From: Chloracidobacterium sp.
Lineage (GTDB): Bacteria; Acidobacteriota; Blastocatellia; Pyrinomonadales; Pyrinomonadaceae
Reading direction: 5' to 3'
Length of the DNA stretch: 64,000 bases
Assembly: GCA_016720705.1 (NCBI GenBank)
Contig: JADKKB010000005.1
Location: 496,001 to 560,000 of the forward strand
Both the position numbers and the translations under genes were made by a program. Positions 18,096-26,193 of this stretch are shown piece by piece (position 1 is the stretch's first letter; each line of letters begins with the position of its first letter). Below the pieces are notes generated by a model, which worked only from the letters and a program-made list of their open reading frames with translations, searched no databases and was not told the DNA's origin.

Positions 18096-18232
18096 CAAAA
18101 AATCCTTGATAGTTCGTTAGCGAATGTGTCACACTATTTTTGCAAACAATTTAACCCACGCAAAGTCACCAGTCTTTGTATTCCACTCTTCCGGCCCGTT
18201 TATAGTTTTTTTGACAGGAGTAGTATCGTAGT

Positions 18233-18841
18233 ATGAATCAAACCACCGCTGAACAGACCGGCAATAAGCAAAGTAAGAATTTTACCAATCCGGAGCGACG
18301 TGATGTTGTAAAAAATGAATATTTGGATGGCCGGTTGGTCGCTAAACCTGCGGCCAATCGATGGCATAATCTGATCTCGTCTAATTTTGCGATCGCCATT
18401 GGCAGTCGCATTCACCGCAGCACTTGTGAGCTTTACGCCAATGATATGCTGGTCCAGTTAGGCAAAAATTCCGTGTGTTTCCCGGACATTGTAGTCGTAA
18501 ACGGCGAACCGGTCTTTAATGATCAAACCTTTGAGGTCATACAAAATCCGACGGTTGTGATCGAGATATTCTCGAGTGTCGCAAATACAACCGACCGCAC
18601 TCAAAAACTCGAGGGATTTCTTGCAATACCGAAGATCAAGGAATGTCTCCTCGTTAACGAAAACGAAATGCGGATCGAGCATTACGCCCGTCAGAATGCG
18701 AAACAATGGATCTATCGAATATATAACGAGCGCGACGACGTTATCTCATTGGAATCGATCAACTGCAAACTTTCGCTTGCAGAGGTATATGCCCAGGTCA
18801 AACTCAAGGAATCCGAACTCAGCTCAAAGGCGGTAAATTAG
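18233..18841 (+). CDS. Uma2 family endonuclease-like protein
   Basis: A 202-residue protein of the Uma2 (DUF820) family, a PD-(D/E)xK-fold group common in multi-copy form in Cyanobacteria and Acidobacteria. The pattern is visible: YLDGRLVAKPAANRWHN near the N-terminus, the conserved FPDIVVV Asp, and PTVVIEIFS with the acidic residue of the core. A candidate active-site Lys is in TQKLEGFL. GACAGGAG lies just upstream of the ATG. The natural substrate is not known. It ends just before a shared terminator. Confidence 0.88.
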   Translation: MNQTTAEQTGNKQSKNFTNPERRDVVKNEYLDGRLVAKPAANRWHNLISSNFAIAIGSRIHRSTCELYANDMLVQLGKNSVCFPDIVVVNGEPVFNDQTFEVIQNPTVVIEIFSSVANTTDRTQKLEGFLAIPKIKECLLVNENEMRIEHYARQNAKQWIYRIYNERDDVISLESINCKLSLAEVYAQVKLKESELSSKAVN

Positions 18842-18856
18842 ATCTAAAACGATCAT

Positions 18857-18893
18857 AAAAAGGGCCTCGACTCCTGTGAGCGAGGCCTTTTCG
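18857..18893. terminator. Bidirectional terminator between Uma2 and NTF2-like gene
   Basis: GGCCTCG at 18863-18869 pairs with CGAGGCC at 18881-18887, flanked by AAAAA on the left and TTTT on the right, so it can serve both convergent genes. Confidence 0.8.
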
Positions 18894-18912
18894 CATTTGA
18901 TCGAACGGCGAT

Positions 18913-19416
18913 CTATTTGAGCATCGTCTGTTGCTCAGACTTGACCATCCATTTGCCGTCCTTTTTAACAAACGTATCAGTAATGCGGGCTTTTCCGGAT
19001 TGGCCGGTCTTGAGTTTGATCGCCTGAGTGTAGCGGAGCACGGCCGAATCTTCGCTAAAACTGAGCAGGTCAGGATCGGTGATCGTTACACTCTTAACAT
19101 TCTTTTCTTTTTTAATGTCAGCGAGGGCTTCGTTTTTGTTCTGCACCTTGCCATCGACTCCCGTGAGTTCAAAATCGTCGGTCGTATATTTGGCGATCAA
19201 GGTGATATCTCCGTTCATTACCCCTTCCGTGATCTCTTTTTCGAGTTTGACGAGTTCGTCAAGCACCGCTTGCTTGCTAGGTGACGGTTCGGGCTTTGGC
19301 GTCGATTTGGCGGGAGCCTGAGCCGTATTGGCCGGAGTTTGAGTCTCGGGCTTGTCGCCGATGCCGCAAACGTACATCACCGCCGCCAGTATCAAGAACG
19401 CTAAAGTTGATTTCAT
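18913..19416 (-). CDS. NTF2-like (DUF4440-type) lipoprotein
   Basis: A 167-residue secreted protein. The N-terminal hydrophobic stretch ends in a possible lipobox (MYVC at about residue 17), then a Pro/Thr/Ala-rich linker to about 48. The rest fits an NTF2-like cone fold: a long N-terminal helix (LVKLEKEITEGVMNGDIT), the TTDDFELTGVDGK motif, and a final RITDTFVKKDGKWMVKSEQ strand pair. It is homologous to the C-terminal domain of the next gene (19528), sharing DDF, D(T/G)DGK and the KxDG(K/R)W signature. Function unknown; such domains bind small ligands or assist enzymes. Confidence 0.8.
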   Translation of the reverse strand: MKSTLAFLILAAVMYVCGIGDKPETQTPANTAQAPAKSTPKPEPSPSKQAVLDELVKLEKEITEGVMNGDITLIAKYTTDDFELTGVDGKVQNKNEALADIKKEKNVKSVTITDPDLLSFSEDSAVLRYTQAIKLKTGQSGKARITDTFVKKDGKWMVKSEQQTMLK

Positions 19417-19527
19417 TTGAGTCGGTCTCCTGTATCAGTTGTTGTCGATAGGCGAATGGTATTCTACTGAATTGTCTAAGTCAATTATATGCGATCAGTC
19501 GCGCCCGAAATGCTCCGGCGGCATCGA

Positions 19528-20340
19528 TCATTTGGTCAAAGCCTTTTGAAATTTCAGCCGCCAGCGACCGTCTTGCTTGACGTAGGTTTCGGTCAATTGG
19601 GTCCTGTCCGGCTCGGAGGCGGGCGGCGAGATCGTCAGAATATACCGTATCACGACAGTGTCATCGTCTGCGCTGACAAGGTCAAACTTGCCGAATGAGT
19701 ATGGCCAGGATCGGCCTTCCGTCGTGCTTTTAACCTCGTCGATGGTAGTTTTTTTGTTATATCGCTTTCCATCCGTGTCCATCGAAATAAAATCGTCGGT
19801 CAGGATCTCAGAAAGTGACGCAGTATCGCCGCGAAGTGCTGCCCTTATGACTTCCTTTTCGACCTCGACCACCTCTGCCTTAAGTGATTCTTTATCGGCC
19901 TCCGCAGGTTCTGGTTCGGTTTCGGCCGGAGTGGGCAATTTTATGTCAAGCGGCGTGGGCGACGGAGTTTTGGCCGTCCCCGAAACCGGTGACGGAGTCG
20001 GAGCCGCGTTTTTGGCCACAGTCTGCTCAGTCGAACTGCGAAAGTATATTAGGGCACCAATCGCACCGAGGACGGCGAGGAGCAAGACGAGCACCACCGC
20101 TGCGGCGATCAGGACCTTAAAGATGCCGCTCGAAGGCGGTGTCGGCGGTTGCGTGATATGTTGGTCCGGAACAAATTTGGCAGTCGGCGGCATCGAATCG
20201 TCGATGCGAAACGGGTCGTCCGGGCGCTGCATAACTGTCGCTTGCTCATTATCATTTGCGATCAGTGCGTTGCCGTCAGCCAGACAAAAACTCAGGGTCT
20301 CGTCCGTGTAGATCGTTCCGCACTTTGGGCATTCTTTCAT
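19528..20340 (-). CDS. Zinc-ribbon membrane protein with NTF2-like domain
   Basis: A 270-residue protein in four parts: an N-terminal zinc-ribbon-like segment with a CPKCG knuckle and a single further Cys (SFCLADG); a Pro-rich linker; one membrane segment at about 73-97 (VLIAAAVVLVLLLAVLGAIGALIYF); a Pro/Thr/Glu-rich spacer; and an NTF2-like domain at about 155-270 (LTDDFISMDTDGKRYNKK ... TETYVKQDGRWRLKFQ). The last is paralogous to the neighbouring lipoprotein. The expected topology has the ribbon inside and the NTF2-like domain outside. It lies 111 bases upstream of its paralogue and downstream of priA. Confidence 0.8.
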   Translation of the reverse strand: MKECPKCGTIYTDETLSFCLADGNALIANDNEQATVMQRPDDPFRIDDSMPPTAKFVPDQHITQPPTPPSSGIFKVLIAAAVVLVLLLAVLGAIGALIYFRSSTEQTVAKNAAPTPSPVSGTAKTPSPTPLDIKLPTPAETEPEPAEADKESLKAEVVEVEKEVIRAALRGDTASLSEILTDDFISMDTDGKRYNKKTTIDEVKSTTEGRSWPYSFGKFDLVSADDDTVVIRYILTISPPASEPDRTQLTETYVKQDGRWRLKFQKALTK

Positions 20341-20442
20341 ATAACGTCTTTTCAGCTCACTCCATCCGAATAACAGAAATACGGAGTTCTATTACGATGC
20401 CATGCCTAACGGGATATCGGGTCAACCAGCCTCTGTTTATCC

Positions 20443-22701
20443 TCACATAAGGTTAACCGGGTCGATCTCAACGTATATCGACCGCATATCTCCGCCGTTA
20501 TTCTCGGTATTTGCGAGAGCGATCTGGAGAGCCTCGCGCAGAGTCTTTCGGCTCGCACCTTTGAGGATTATCTGCAGCCTGAATTCGTTTTTCAGACGCG
20601 AGATCGACGCCGGTGCCGGGCCGAGCACTCGGGCTTGGCGGGCCGTATTGGCAGCATCTAGTTCGCGCCTAAGTATATTCGCGGTTTTTGACGCAGAAGC
20701 TAGGTCGCGGTGCTTGATTATTATGCTCGCGAGTACGTAGAACGGCGGATAACCGAGCCGCTGTCTAAACTTGATCTCTTCGGCATAGAATCCATCGTAA
20801 TCCTGCTTTACGGCGTGCCGCAGGGCGTAATGTTCGGGGTAATAGGTCTGGATCAGCACTTTGCCGGCCTTTTTGCCGCGTCCCGATCGGCCTGCGACCT
20901 GAGTGATGAGTTGAAATGTACGTTCCGCCGAACGCAGGTCCGGAAGTCCGAGCCCGATATCGACCGAGATGACACCGACTAGTGTGACATTGGGAAAGTC
21001 GTGTCCCTTCGCGATCATCTGGGTGCCGACGAGCATATCGAGTCCGCCGGCCGCGAATTTGAGCAGAACGGCCTCCATTTCGCCCTTATGTGCCATCGTA
21101 TCGCGATCGACGCGTGCGATCCTCATCGACGGAAACTTTTTAACAAGTTGTTCAGTGATATTCTCAGTGCCTTCGCCGACAAAATACAGAAACTCGCTCT
21201 GACAATGCGGACAGACCCGCGGTGCCTTTTCACGATAATTGCAGTAATGACAGAGAAGTTTGCCGTCGCCCCGATGAAAAGTCAGGGTTATGTCGCAATT
21301 TTTGCACTTGAGCGTCTCGCCGCACGTACGGCACAGTACAAATTGCGAGAAACCCCTTCGATTGAGCAGAATGATCACTTGCTCGCCTTTAGCGTGTGTC
21401 TCGGCGATGGCTTCGACCAGTTCCGGCGATAGAGCGACATCCTTGCCGAACCGTTTGAAAACGGCCCGCATATCGATCAATTCGGCCTTGGCGAGGCCGC
21501 GTCCGCCGATGCGTTCCGGTAGTTGAAGGTAGGTGTATTTGCCGTTTTGAGCATTGTAAAACGATTCCATCGCCGGTGTGGCGGATCCGAGCACGACGAT
21601 TGCACCCGCAAGGTTCGCACGCATCACGCCGACGTCGCGAGCGTTGTAAAACGGCGATTCGTGCTGACGGTACGACGGGTCGTGTTCCTCATCGATGATC
21701 ACGATACCGATATTTTCGAGCGGTGCAAAAACGGCAGAGCGTGTGCCGATCGCGATCCGAGCCTCACCGCGCCGGATGCGACGCCATTCGTCGAAACGCT
21801 CGCCGGGGCTGAGATTTGAATGCAGGATCGCCACATCGGACCCAAAAACTGCCCGAAGCCGCCGCGAAAATACGGGCGTGAGAGCGATCTCAGGAACGAG
21901 CATCAACGCCGAACGCCCGGCATCGAGAGCAAATCGCATTGAGCGAATATAGACCTCGGTCTTTCCGCTGCCCGTAACGCCGTGCAGCAAGAACGCCTTA
22001 AAACCATTGGCGCCGCCGATCGCACCGGTGATCTGTTCGAATGCGGACTGTTGCTCGGCAGATAGCGTGTGGTTGTCAAGATCGGGAATCGCGGCCCCCT
22101 TCAGCGGATCGCGCAAAACGTCTTGGGTATATATATCTACGATGCCACGTTTGGCGAGTGTATTGATCGGCGATGCACCGACATCTGCCTGTTCCAACAC
22201 GTCTGTAAAGAGCATTTCGCCGCCGTTTGCGCTGAGCAAGTCGATGATCGCCTGCTGCTGGTCGGTAAGTTGCTTGCCGTCAGCGTCGGCAGTCAGCAGT
22301 CGCACGGCCTTTCGCCGTTTGGGCCGCACTTTATCGGAATTGATGCCTGCGGGAAGCGATGCTTTAAGCATTTCGCCCCAAAAGCTGGCATAGTATTCAG
22401 CGGTCCATTGCGTAAGTTTGAGTATCTCGGCAGTGATCAGAGGTTCGTCGTCCGAGACCTCAAGAATGTGTTTGATTTTCGACTCGTCAAACTCGATGTC
22501 CTCCGGCAGATCAGTATGCAGTTTAACCGCATATCCGGTCATTATTCGCTTTCCGAACGGAACCTTGAGTCTCGCCCCAATGGCGATGGTGCCGCGAAGT
22601 TCATCCGGCACGCGATAGGTAAACGAGCGCCGCAAGGGAACCGGCAAAACGGCTTCGACATACGCCGGAAGCGAATCGGATATGGACTTTGGAGTCGGCA
22701 T
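20443..22701 (-). CDS. priA: Primosomal protein N' (PriA helicase)
   Basis: Replication-restart helicase that reloads the replisome at stalled forks. The 752-residue protein has the N-terminal 3'-end-binding domain, Walker A GVTGSGKTEV, the DEEH box (IDEEHDPSYRQ), helicase motif GSATPAMES and LLNRRGFSQ, and the eight-cysteine zinc module (CRTCG, CKNCD, CHYCNYREKAPRVCPHC). The C-terminal VAGRSGRG motif VI is intact. I start at ATG 22701 (MPTPKSISDS) rather than an upstream TTG at 22719. Full length for the family. Confidence 0.96.
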   Translation of the reverse strand: MPTPKSISDSLPAYVEAVLPVPLRRSFTYRVPDELRGTIAIGARLKVPFGKRIMTGYAVKLHTDLPEDIEFDESKIKHILEVSDDEPLITAEILKLTQWTAEYYASFWGEMLKASLPAGINSDKVRPKRRKAVRLLTADADGKQLTDQQQAIIDLLSANGGEMLFTDVLEQADVGASPINTLAKRGIVDIYTQDVLRDPLKGAAIPDLDNHTLSAEQQSAFEQITGAIGGANGFKAFLLHGVTGSGKTEVYIRSMRFALDAGRSALMLVPEIALTPVFSRRLRAVFGSDVAILHSNLSPGERFDEWRRIRRGEARIAIGTRSAVFAPLENIGIVIIDEEHDPSYRQHESPFYNARDVGVMRANLAGAIVVLGSATPAMESFYNAQNGKYTYLQLPERIGGRGLAKAELIDMRAVFKRFGKDVALSPELVEAIAETHAKGEQVIILLNRRGFSQFVLCRTCGETLKCKNCDITLTFHRGDGKLLCHYCNYREKAPRVCPHCQSEFLYFVGEGTENITEQLVKKFPSMRIARVDRDTMAHKGEMEAVLLKFAAGGLDMLVGTQMIAKGHDFPNVTLVGVISVDIGLGLPDLRSAERTFQLITQVAGRSGRGKKAGKVLIQTYYPEHYALRHAVKQDYDGFYAEEIKFRQRLGYPPFYVLASIIIKHRDLASASKTANILRRELDAANTARQARVLGPAPASISRLKNEFRLQIILKGASRKTLREALQIALANTENNGGDMRSIYVEIDPVNLM

Positions 22702-22864
22702 TTTCTCGTCTGTGACCAAAATGATAACCTATCGGAACATATTGCCGAAACCGGCGTCTAAATAGGAATAACCATCGCCGACAAAGCGACGGAGTATCGA
22801 CGCACTTGAGTCAAAGTCACTTTAACGTCGCTCAGTCTTAACGACTCTGCTGTAAAATCAAACT

Positions 22865-23374
22865 ATGGACCACATTTTCAAACCGGAAAAAAAGAAGCGC
22901 GGCATCAACCCGATATTTGCGGTTGGGATAGTGATCGGGATCCTTCTGATCGGCGGAGCGATATACCTTTTGTCGTTCAAACCGCCGATGGAGGAGCAGA
23001 CGGCAAAGCTGCTCGAGGGCTCGTTTCGTGAGGGAACACCGGAGTTTACGGCTCTCAACAAAGATATAATCATCGCGACCGACGACAATACGGTCGAGTC
23101 GCCGATGGGGCTTGGAACGGTTTCGATGTTTATCAAAGGCAACGTCCGAAACAAGGGCACACACAATATCTCGACGCTTGAGGTGAATGTCGCCGTAATA
23201 ACCCAGAAGAACGAAGTGCTGCGCGAAAAGCGCATTCTTGTAGTTCCGATCCAGCAACCCATACTTGGGCCTAACCAGACCATCCCGATAACCTTGACGC
23301 TCGACGGGTTCGACCGTAAGGACGACCGCGCAAATATTCGATGGAAAGTAACCGCGATCAGAGCTGAGAACTAG
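22865..23374 (+). CDS. Membrane-anchored hypothetical protein (FxLYD/DUF2393-like)
   Basis: A 169-residue protein with a short basic cytoplasmic start, one membrane segment at about 18-36 (FAVGIVIGILLIGGAIYLL) and an extracytoplasmic beta-rich domain. The latter (MFIKGNVRNKGTHNISTLEVNVAVI ... PNQTIPITLTLDGF) has the look of FxLYD/DUF2393-type immunoglobulin-like domains, whose role is unknown. Its stop overlaps the stop of the ABC ATPase by 4 bases on the other strand. Family assignment is tentative. Confidence 0.7.
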   Translation: MDHIFKPEKKKRGINPIFAVGIVIGILLIGGAIYLLSFKPPMEEQTAKLLEGSFREGTPEFTALNKDIIIATDDNTVESPMGLGTVSMFIKGNVRNKGTHNISTLEVNVAVITQKNEVLREKRILVVPIQQPILGPNQTIPITLTLDGFDRKDDRANIRWKVTAIRAEN

Positions 23375-24312
23375 TTCGACGACTCTTTTACAAATAGGTC
23401 CTCGAGGGATTGCTTGACCGGATTGATCGAGGTCAGGCGTCCGCCGTTTTTGCGGGTGATGGTGAGCACCGCCTCGATATCATTTTCGTCAAGGATGTGG
23501 ATATTGGCGCCGTTCGGTTTGGCGAGCAGCGTGGCCCCGGCGATGAATTCGATCTCATCGCGGATCGCCTCGGCCAAAACGCCCTGAACACTGATCTCCA
23601 GGGCTCGTGCTTCTTCCGCATTCGACAGCAAATCGTTCAAATCTCCGTGGGCTGCCAATCGGCCGGCCCGAAGGATCGCGACCTGATCACACAGTGCCTC
23701 GATATCCGAAAGTATGTGCGTGGACATAAAAACGGTCGTGCCCTTGTCCCGAAGCCCGGCGATAAGTTCGCGGATCTCGCGTCGTCCGACCGGATCAAGA
23801 CCGCTCATTGGCTCGTCCATAAATACGACCTCAGGGTCGTTGATCAGCGATTGGGCCAGGCCGACGCGTTGCAGCATTCCCTTGGAATATTTGCGTAGTT
23901 GGCGTTTCCAGTCTTTTTCCTCAAGGCCGACCGCGGTCAGTAACTCGTCACACTTATGCCGCCGAGTCGCTGCGTCAAAGCCGAAAAGTTCGCCGAAATA
24001 CTCCATTAGTTCGCGTGCCGTCAGATAGTCGTAGAAGTATGGATTTTCGGGACAATAGCCGATCCGTCGATGCATTTGGACGTCATTAATGTCGCAGCCA
24101 AGGATCTTGGCCGAGCCCGAAGTAGGGAACTGCAGTCGCATCAAAGTCTTGATCGTCGTCGTCTTACCTGCACCATTACCACCCAAAAAGCCGAATATCT
24201 GCCCGGGCGTTACGTTAATTGTGAGGTCGTCGAGAGCCCGAACCCGCTTTTTGCGCAGAAATCCGGTCTCATATTCCTTGGTCAGATTGTGGATCTCAAC
24301 AGCGTATTCCAT
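23371..24312 (-). CDS. ABC transporter ATP-binding protein
   Basis: Nucleotide-binding subunit of an ABC-2-type exporter, 313 residues. Walker A is GGNGAGKTT, the signature is YSKGMLQRVGLAQ and Walker B is VVFMDEPMSGLDP, followed by the H-loop FMSTHILSD. The C-terminal 90 residues are the usual extension of drug/lipid-exporter ATPases (CcmA/NatA-like). Last gene of a three-gene operon: the permease comes first, then a TPR protein, with 3 bases between the TPR stop and this start. Substrate unknown. Confidence 0.93.
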   Translation of the reverse strand: MEYAVEIHNLTKEYETGFLRKKRVRALDDLTINVTPGQIFGFLGGNGAGKTTTIKTLMRLQFPTSGSAKILGCDINDVQMHRRIGYCPENPYFYDYLTARELMEYFGELFGFDAATRRHKCDELLTAVGLEEKDWKRQLRKYSKGMLQRVGLAQSLINDPEVVFMDEPMSGLDPVGRREIRELIAGLRDKGTTVFMSTHILSDIEALCDQVAILRAGRLAAHGDLNDLLSNAEEARALEISVQGVLAEAIRDEIEFIAGATLLAKPNGANIHILDENDIEAVLTITRKNGGRLTSINPVKQSLEDLFVKESSN

Positions 24313-24315
24313 ATA

Positions 24316-25251
24316 CTATTTTACCGGCAAACCTGTGTGGGCAGCGTCGAGTTTGACGCGGCAATTTTCTTTATCGAGCAAATACGGGGCGTTGGTTGGA
24401 TCGATAAGATTCCCCGACCGATCGACCATAAATTCATTCCCGGCCGGCAATTTCACCTGCAACAGTGCGGGTGCGATCTCCGAGAGGGCGTTGACGCAAC
24501 GGCCCATACGTTCGCGAAAGTCGCTCAGAGCCTTATCGATCGCATCACGCTCATCCATCGAATCCAGTTCGTTCAATCGTCTTTCTGCTGTTAAACGGAC
24601 CAACGGATCGTCGGAGTCCGCCAGCATCTGACGAAATATTTCGCGTGCTGTCGAGCGACTACCGCCTTCGGTCTGCATAGACGCCGCCATCAGTCGCATA
24701 AACGGAGGTGCACCGGCGATCGCGGCACCGCGTTCATAGGTCTCGGCGGCCTGGTCGTAGTGGCCGATCTTCCAATATATATAGCCGAGATACTGATACA
24801 GCCGCCACTCGTCGGGGTTGTTGGCGATACCCTTTTGGGCGATCTCGATCGCCTTGTCTTTGTCGATCGCCGGCATCACGATCGCCCCGTAACTGTAGGC
24901 GGCGATAAAGTGCGGATCGAGATCGGTCGCATTCTGGAGCAAAGGGTAGAGCAATCTCGGATTAAGTCCGCTAAGATCGTCGATATTAACAAAATCAGAG
25001 TTTGAACTAATGATCTTGCCGCCGATGTACTGGAGCGAACGCATCCAATACCAATCGGCCATAAGCCCTTCAAACCCAAGGGCAAAGCCCTTGAGCCGCG
25101 AACCGTTCATCGTCAGATCGCTATCGTCATAGTCCGCCGGAAGTGCCGGTCGATTGCGGTCGAGAAAGCCGCTCAGTCCGATCACGGCGACAAACCCCGC
25201 GATGATTATCGTAAGCGGCAGAACCGTGTTCTTTAACAAGTTCGATCTCAT
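24316..25251 (-). CDS. TPR-containing membrane-anchored protein of an ABC operon
   Basis: A 311-residue protein with one N-terminal membrane helix (VLPLTIIIAGFVAVIGLSGFL), a conserved-looking LMADWYWMRSLQYIGG segment, and tetratricopeptide repeats at about 85-220 (DPHFIAAYSYGAI, NPDEWRLYQYLGYIYWKIGHYDQAAETYERGA). Its ATG immediately follows the permease stop with no spacer, and its stop precedes the ATPase start by 3 bases. It is therefore translated with the transporter and is likely an accessory protein of it. That is inference from position. Confidence 0.8.
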   Translation of the reverse strand: MRSNLLKNTVLPLTIIIAGFVAVIGLSGFLDRNRPALPADYDDSDLTMNGSRLKGFALGFEGLMADWYWMRSLQYIGGKIISSNSDFVNIDDLSGLNPRLLYPLLQNATDLDPHFIAAYSYGAIVMPAIDKDKAIEIAQKGIANNPDEWRLYQYLGYIYWKIGHYDQAAETYERGAAIAGAPPFMRLMAASMQTEGGSRSTAREIFRQMLADSDDPLVRLTAERRLNELDSMDERDAIDKALSDFRERMGRCVNALSEIAPALLQVKLPAGNEFMVDRSGNLIDPTNAPYLLDKENCRVKLDAAHTGLPVK

Positions 25252-26046
25252 CTACTTGAAATTGCGCCGGCTGAAGATCATCACCGTGATGGTCATCAGG
25301 ATCACATCGTAAACCAAAGCGTACAAAACTGCCGCCCCGAGCATCGCCGGCGGAGGTATATCGCCGTTTGCCGTATTGGCTATAAAGCTGAAATTTGAAA
25401 GATTGGGCAAAAGGTAATAGATCGCCGAAAAGAACCAGATCGCCCCTTTCGAGCCGAGGCTGGTCGCGAGATCCAGCAGTGACGCACTGAAATGGCCGAT
25501 CAGAAAGACAAAAAAGGTCAAAAGGGCCGACAATGCAGGTGTCGAAAACGACGAGAACATTATCGCGACGGCCGTCACTATCGATAGTTCGAGGAAGATC
25601 AGCATCACCGCTCCCCATATCTTCCAGACGAGCGGACCGCCGCCGACGTACAGCAACGCCAGCGAAACGCCCGCTCCCATAACGATCACATTAAGTAAAA
25701 TCGTCAGGCACAGACCGAGGTATTTGCCGATAATAAACTCGCCGCGGCCGATGGGTTTCGAGAATATCGAGTAAACGGTCCGTTTCTCGATCTCTTTCCA
25801 CACCAAACTAACACCGACGAAGATCGAAATAAATGAACCAAATAGCAAGATCGAACTGAGGCCAAGATTGACGATCACCCGCGACTCCTGACCGGCGGTC
25901 AGTTCGCCCAAAAAGATCGCACTTGCCGTGATCAGCAAGACAAAAAGAATCAAATTGTACAGGATCCGGTCGCGAACGGCCTCACGAAACGCATTTTTCG
26001 CGATCGCCAAGACCCGGGGCAGGAATCCTGTTTCTTTCGAAGACAT
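25252..26046 (-). CDS. ABC-2 type transporter permease
   Basis: A 264-residue membrane protein with about six hydrophobic helices. It starts with the cytoplasmic helix ending FREAVRDRILYNLILF, typical of ABC-2/NosY-like permeases, and contains SLVWKEIEKRTVYSIFSKPIGRGEFIIGKYLG, the conserved cytoplasmic segment of that family. First gene of the three-gene exporter operon. The cargo cannot be read from sequence. Confidence 0.87.
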   Translation of the reverse strand: MSSKETGFLPRVLAIAKNAFREAVRDRILYNLILFVLLITASAIFLGELTAGQESRVIVNLGLSSILLFGSFISIFVGVSLVWKEIEKRTVYSIFSKPIGRGEFIIGKYLGLCLTILLNVIVMGAGVSLALLYVGGGPLVWKIWGAVMLIFLELSIVTAVAIMFSSFSTPALSALLTFFVFLIGHFSASLLDLATSLGSKGAIWFFSAIYYLLPNLSNFSFIANTANGDIPPPAMLGAAVLYALVYDVILMTITVMIFSRRNFK

Positions 26047-26193
26047 ATTGTAAGGCTATCGTTGTTGGGCATCCGGCGATAGATTCGCGTTCGCCAAAAC
26101 CGAAGGTATTTTAGCACAATTGAAAGTTCCGGCGGAATAGCGAAATCGGACGCACTTGCGGCAGTGCCCAAAACGAGATCGATGAAATCAATG

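Noticed and set aside
19658..20311. 217-residue plus-strand frame
   Set aside because: Antisense shadow of the zinc-ribbon/NTF2-like gene, whose domains are clear.
22069..22761. 230-residue plus-strand frame
   Set aside because: Antisense to priA, whose motifs are unambiguous.
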